DNA of 64,000 nt from Bacteroidota bacterium (GTDB lineage Bacteria; Bacteroidota; Bacteroidia; Bacteroidales; Dysgonomonadaceae). The translations under genes and the position numbers were made by a program. The notes beneath the pieces were generated by a model, which had not been told where the DNA came from, did no database searches, and saw only the letters and a program-made list of their open reading frames with translations. Shown piece after piece: positions 60,457 to 64,000 of the stretch (position 1 is its first letter; every line of letters starts with the position of its first letter). The DNA is taken from assembly GCA_023388315.1 (NCBI GenBank), contig JAEWGM010000036.1:124001-188000 (forward strand). Direction: 5' to 3'.

Positions 60457-61121
60457 TGTTGGTCGTTTTGAGGCTCAATGTTCAATAACCGCCACGCGCA
60501 CTCCAAGAGCGCCGCGGGTTCATCGGCTACTTCGCTTGGAAGCGCGGCCTCCAACGCCAACCGGCTGCTAAAACCCCACGGTACTGCCACCACGGGGATG
60601 CCCACTTTTTTGGAAGCTTCCACATCGCGCGTTTCATCGCCCACATAAATCACGTTATCGGGTGAAATATCCTCTTTTTTTAACATACTGCGAATCACTT
60701 TGTCTTTTCCGAAAAGGCTTTTTCCACTGTAAACGAAATCGATAATGGATGATAATTTGTACTTATCCAGCACTTTACGGACGTTTGCCACGGAGTTGGA
60801 GGTGAGAATGCCGATGCGCAGCCCGGCGGTTTTTATATCGTGTAGCGCCTGCTCCATTCCGGAAATGAGCGTGATTTCGTCGATGTGTTGCGTGAATTCT
60901 TTGCGCAACCGAAGAAGCAAGGTAATCACTTTCAGGTTACTAATGCCATATTTTTTAAGAAGTTCCTGAGGATGTTTCGTTACGATTTCTTTTTTAATCT
61001 CTTCATCAATTTGGCGCATATTGTATTCCGGCGCGATGCGGTTGAATATGCGGAAACCAAGGTCGATGCTGTCGGCGATGGTTCCATCGAAATCGAAAAC
61101 GATATATGGGTGTGCGTTCAT
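60453..61121 (-). CDS. HAD-family hydrolase in the maturation operon (222 aa)
   Basis: HAD motif I FDFDGTIADS, motif II LTSNS, Lys in SLFGKDKVI and motif IV VGDETRDVEASKKVGI match the phosphoglycolate-phosphatase-like IA subfamily with a helical cap. The substrate is unknown. It lies between hydF (10 bases) and hydE (four-base overlap), tightly enough to share translation with hydE. A role in disposing of phosphorylated by-products is conceivable but unsupported. Confidence 0.82.
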   Translation of the reverse strand: MNAHPYIVFDFDGTIADSIDLGFRIFNRIAPEYNMRQIDEEIKKEIVTKHPQELLKKYGISNLKVITLLLRLRKEFTQHIDEITLISGMEQALHDIKTAGLRIGILTSNSVANVRKVLDKYKLSSIIDFVYSGKSLFGKDKVIRSMLKKEDISPDNVIYVGDETRDVEASKKVGIPVVAVPWGFSSRLALEAALPSEVADEPAALLECAWRLLNIEPQNDQQ

Positions 61122-61131
61122 TTACTATTGT

Positions 61132-62346
61132 TTACGTGTTTGTGTCGAAAATTTGTGTTGCCCGCTCAAAAATTCCATTCATATATGCCAAGGCCATTCC
61201 GTAATTGGTGAGGGGGATATCCTCTTTGGTAAATTGCTTGAGCCGGTTCATCAATTGTTTGCGCGTGACCATACACCCACCACATTGAATAACAAGTGCG
61301 TAATTGTCTGGAGTAATGGGCGATAATCCGCTGGTGAATGTGAACGACAATTTTTTACCCGTGAATTTCTGTAACATTTCGGGAATTTTCACCCGTCCAA
61401 TATCGTCGCAACTTGTTTGATGTGTGCAATTTTCCAATACGAGGATTTTGTCGCCATCTTTCAGTTCTGAAATATGTGGCGTGCCTTGCAAGTAAGCCTC
61501 GAAATCGCCTTTTTGCCGTGCAAAGATAATACTGAAGCTTGTGAGCGGAACTTCTTGGGGAATGAGCTCCGCTACGTATGCGAAAATTTGGCTATCTGTG
61601 ATAACGAGCGCGGGTTTGATGCCGAGTTTCAGAAAGTCGTCCAATTCCGTTTCTTTTAAAACAATGGAAATGCAATCGTTGTTCAACGCGTCGCGAATGG
61701 TTTGGTTTTGAGGCAAAATCAATCGGCCGTGAGGTGCTTGGTTGTCAATGGGAGTAATGAGTAGCACGATGTCTTTGGGTTTCACCAAATCATCGATAAG
61801 CGAAGGCTCTTGTCGTGAAGATTCCGGTATGATTTTTTTGACGGCATTGATAAGCTTGTCTCTCTTTTTGGGATTTTTCGCGCTAAAATCGAGCACTTTG
61901 GCATTGGTATGCCGCTTGATAACCGTTTTGGTGTACGATGCAATTTTTGTGATGTCTTTTTTATTGTGTACAATAAGGTGTGGGATGTTGAATTCCTCAA
62001 ACCGGTGGATCAAATCGAGTTCGTACTGCCCGAATTGGTTTCCGGCAATGATTAAAATGGCGCAATCAACATTTTTTATCGCTTGCAACGATTTGTCGAT
62101 GCGTTTTTTCCCCAGTTCCCCCACATCGTCAATTCCGGCGGTATCGATTAACACCACGGGGCCGATGCCTAAAATTTCAACCGTTTTCTTTACCGGATCG
62201 GTGGTGGTGCCGGGTTGATCGGACACAATGGCTGTTTCCTGCTCTGTGAGCAGGTTAATTAACGTGCTTTTACCCGAGTTACGGCGGCCGAAGATGCCGA
62301 TGAAGACCCGTTTTGATAGATTATTAGTTGCTGGTTTTTCCCTCAT
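61132..62346 (-). CDS. hydF: [FeFe]-hydrogenase maturation GTPase HydF (404 aa)
   Basis: N-terminal TrmE/Era-like GTPase: G1 GRRNSGKSTL, G2 Thr in PGTTTDP, G3 DTAG, G4 HNKKD. A dimerisation domain (about 185-280) follows, then the C-terminal cluster domain with CTH (near residue 309) and CGGC (near 357). The usual His before CGGC is Gln (VIQCGGC). HydF is the scaffold that loads the [2Fe] precursor into HydA. The start at 62346 overlaps the upstream RhuM gene by 23 bases. Confidence 0.94.
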   Translation of the reverse strand: MREKPATNNLSKRVFIGIFGRRNSGKSTLINLLTEQETAIVSDQPGTTTDPVKKTVEILGIGPVVLIDTAGIDDVGELGKKRIDKSLQAIKNVDCAILIIAGNQFGQYELDLIHRFEEFNIPHLIVHNKKDITKIASYTKTVIKRHTNAKVLDFSAKNPKKRDKLINAVKKIIPESSRQEPSLIDDLVKPKDIVLLITPIDNQAPHGRLILPQNQTIRDALNNDCISIVLKETELDDFLKLGIKPALVITDSQIFAYVAELIPQEVPLTSFSIIFARQKGDFEAYLQGTPHISELKDGDKILVLENCTHQTSCDDIGRVKIPEMLQKFTGKKLSFTFTSGLSPITPDNYALVIQCGGCMVTRKQLMNRLKQFTKEDIPLTNYGMALAYMNGIFERATQIFDTNT

Positions 62347-63331
62347 TATTCTTTTCTTTCAGCCTTTTTATCTCTCTGTCAAAATCCGAAATAAAATTTT
62401 TATCCTGAATTTTGCGGAAAACTTCATACTCTTGCTCCGCTTTTAGTTTTGCTTCTAAAGCTGAGACGGAACCCTTATCCTTCAAAATTGGGTATTCAGA
62501 AAGTTCTAAAAAATGATTGAGAAAATTAGCCCAATCTTGCATTGTGGTGGCAATTTTTCTTTCCGCGCGGTTTTCGGCTAAATCCAAATATGCCGAAACA
62601 ATTCTGTTTAGTTCCCCGAGATGCTTTTCATTCAAATAGTTTTTAGCGATTGAAACATCCGATTTCAATATTTTACCATCCGGCGCTTGTTTCCAATTTG
62701 TTAATCCCATATAAAGCTTGGTTGCGTCTGCCGAAGTGTAAATTATTTCTGCCGCTGTTTTGCCCGTAATCGCCCAATGCAATTTGTTTTGAACCGAAGC
62801 GAAAAAGTTTTTGGTTACGGGCGAGTTTTTATCGTAGTCTAAGGATAGGGCGTATATATCGGTAATTTTCTGATAAAAACGACGTTCGCTTGCGCGGATT
62901 TCACGGATACGCTCAAGTAATTCATCGAAATAATCTTTGCCGAAATCTTTTCCCTGCTTTAATCTTTCATCGTCCAACACAAAACCTTTAATAATAAACT
63001 CCCGCAAGGTATTTGTAGCCCAAATCCGAAATTGCGTAGCCTGATAGCTGTTTACACGATAGCCAACGGCGATAATGGCATCCAGATGATAGAAGTTTGT
63101 TTGATATTTTTTACCATCATCGGCAGTTATTCGAATTTTTCGAATAACTGAAACCTCTTGCAATTCGCCACTTTTGAATATTTCTTTCAAATGGTAATTA
63201 ATAGTCTGCACTTCTACACCAAAAAGCTCTGCCATTCGCTTTTGAGTAAGCCAAAATGAATTGTCTTCATATCTTACTTCTATGCTGACACTACCGGTAT
63301 CTGTGGTATATAGTATAATATTTGAATTCAT
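62324..63331 (-). CDS. RhuM-family protein (335 aa)
   Basis: RhuM/virulence-island family, recognised from ILYTTDTGSVSIEVRYEDNSFWLTQKRMAELFGV, VQTINYHLKEIFKSGEL, YHLDAIIAVGYRVNSYQATQFRIWATNTLREFIIKGF and GKTAAEIIYTSADA. The N-terminal part holds a DNA-binding-like helix-turn-helix. The function is unknown; homologues are typical of genomic islands. The start is uncertain: 63331 (MNSNIILY) is used because it fits the family, with in-frame ATGs at 63358 and 63370. It interrupts the hydG-hydF unit and its 3' end runs 23 bases into hydF. Confidence 0.85.
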   Translation of the reverse strand: MNSNIILYTTDTGSVSIEVRYEDNSFWLTQKRMAELFGVEVQTINYHLKEIFKSGELQEVSVIRKIRITADDGKKYQTNFYHLDAIIAVGYRVNSYQATQFRIWATNTLREFIIKGFVLDDERLKQGKDFGKDYFDELLERIREIRASERRFYQKITDIYALSLDYDKNSPVTKNFFASVQNKLHWAITGKTAAEIIYTSADATKLYMGLTNWKQAPDGKILKSDVSIAKNYLNEKHLGELNRIVSAYLDLAENRAERKIATTMQDWANFLNHFLELSEYPILKDKGSVSALEAKLKAEQEYEVFRKIQDKNFISDFDREIKRLKEKNNEGKTSN

Positions 63332-63480
63332 TTTTTTTAGCGTTCTGTGATTATCCATTTCTTCTGTCATTTTATCAGCGTCTAAATAATTGGTGCAGGG
63401 AAATTGCCTTTGTCGGTTATAGTCTTTTCTTTCCCGACATTCGGTCAATGCATTTGTGCGAATGAATGGGGTGTGGAGGA

Positions 63481-64000
63481 TTAAAAATACAAATCCCTTT
63501 CTCCTTGTTTTATTTTTTCAATTCGTTCGCGCACTTGCAATTGCGTTTTCTCGTTTAGTTCAGATAAATTTTTCTCAATCACGTTCCAACCTTTTTCCGC
63601 GGTGTGGGGCAGGGCGTAATCCACCAAATACTCGGCAAGCGTGAGAATGGCATTGGGTGTACAAAACCGTTTAATGAAGCCTGGAACGGAAAATTCCATA
63701 AAATGCTCGCCCGTGCGGCCCATGCGGTAGCACGAAGTGCAAAACGAGGGAAGCATGTTCTGCTCAAGCAATTCATCGATGATTTGGTTGAGCGTTCGGT
63801 CGTCGTTGATGCGAAATTGTCCTTTTTTCAGATCGTGGTTTTGCTCCTTCTCCTGATAGCTGCCCAGCTCAATTTTTGTGCCGCCATCAATTTGCGATAC
63901 GCCAAATTGAATCAGTTCGTTGCGAAGTTGTTCAGGTTCGCGGGCGGTAAGGATCATTCCGGTATAAGGCACGGCGAGGCGCAGAATGGCGACCAATCGG
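63481..64000 (-). CDS. hydG: [FeFe]-hydrogenase maturase HydG, C-terminal part (start lies beyond the right edge)
   Basis: The visible 172 codons include the HydG-specific second cluster site FCTSCYRMGRTGEHFM...RFC, a C-x2-C-x22-C motif that binds the auxiliary 4Fe-4S/dangler iron. GMILTAREPEQLRNELIQFGVSQIDGGTKIELG comes from the end of the ThiH-like barrel. HydG splits tyrosine into CO, cyanide and p-cresol for the H-cluster. The reading frame continues to the window edge, so the radical SAM motif is not seen. It is the first visible gene of the maturation operon. Confidence 0.93.
   Translation of the reverse strand, partial: RLVAILRLAVPYTGMILTAREPEQLRNELIQFGVSQIDGGTKIELGSYQEKEQNHDLKKGQFRINDDRTLNQIIDELLEQNMLPSFCTSCYRMGRTGEHFMEFSVPGFIKRFCTPNAILTLAEYLVDYALPHTAEKGWNVIEKNLSELNEKTQLQVRERIEKIKQGERDLYF

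Noticed and set aside
1..64000. tRNA or rRNA genes
   Set aside because: No cloverleaf with a GTTCGA-type T-loop and CCA-adjacent acceptor stem, and no rRNA core sequence, was recognised by eye. A covariance-model scan would be needed to exclude a tRNA.

Overview
The window looks like a chromosomal segment from a fermentative, hydrogen-producing member of the Bacteroidales (phylum Bacteroidota). The grounds are TonB-linked outer-membrane receptors including a SusC type, an UpxY-type antiterminator, promoters of the TAnnTTTG class instead of a classical -10 box, family-specific genes (DUF4494, an AmgK-RapZ fusion, a kelch-sodium symporter fusion) and the gene order lysS-gpsA-pgi. No rRNA or tRNA gene was seen.

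Layout. 0-1.3 kb: minus-strand operon of a radical-SAM/lipoprotein system whose enzyme begins at the left edge. 1.5-12.6 kb: TonB receptor, a type II toxin-antitoxin pair, amino-acid antiporter, DUF4494, YggS, a dihydroorotate-dehydrogenase-like protein coupled to OxyR, and a second TonB receptor behind a His-rich membrane protein. 12.6-14.2 kb: a non-coding tandem array with a unit of about 409 bp, packed with hairpins. 14.3-22.3 kb: pflB, pflA, an HD hydrolase, grpE, dnaJ and acs. 22.3-28.0 kb and 32.1-36.5 kb: two halves of what reads as one sialic-acid/amino-sugar utilisation locus (NanA, NanM-like kelch/SSS transporter and GH20 hexosaminidase on one side; AGE epimerase and a 3'-truncated SusC on the other). 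Between them sit a REP-associated tyrosine transposase bracketed by palindrome clusters and the start of a capsule locus (upxY, a barrel protein, a WbpP-like epimerase). 36.7-48 kb: MurU, AmgK-RapZ fusion, NadE, transglutaminase lipoprotein, HAD phosphatase, a second toxin-antitoxin pair, pgi, gpsA, lysS.

48.4-57.6 kb is the centrepiece: a plus-strand [FeFe]-hydrogenase operon. It encodes a putative sensory hydrogenase with its accessory set (two DRTGG proteins, two GHKL-type ATPases, a PHP-domain protein, a small thioredoxin-like ferredoxin), followed by the NADH- and ferredoxin-linked trimer HydB, HydA, HydC. A DUF559 gene framed by inverted repeats is inserted between hydB and hydA. 57.7-64 kb: a DUF2891 protein, then the maturation genes on the minus strand (hydG at the right edge, a RhuM gene, hydF, a HAD gene, hydE, a methyltransferase). 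Pyruvate formate-lyase, acetyl-CoA synthetase and the hydrogenase together suggest mixed-acid fermentation with NADH and ferredoxin reoxidised as H2.

The strongest leads are the hydrogenase-linked regulatory module with its altered H-cluster pocket, the rSAM/lipoprotein operon, two gene-in-repeat cassettes (tyrosine transposase with REP palindromes; DUF559 with inverted repeats), the split sialic-acid locus, and a NAD synthetase whose glutaminase nucleophile is serine. Family names rest on motif recognition by eye; no searches were run.
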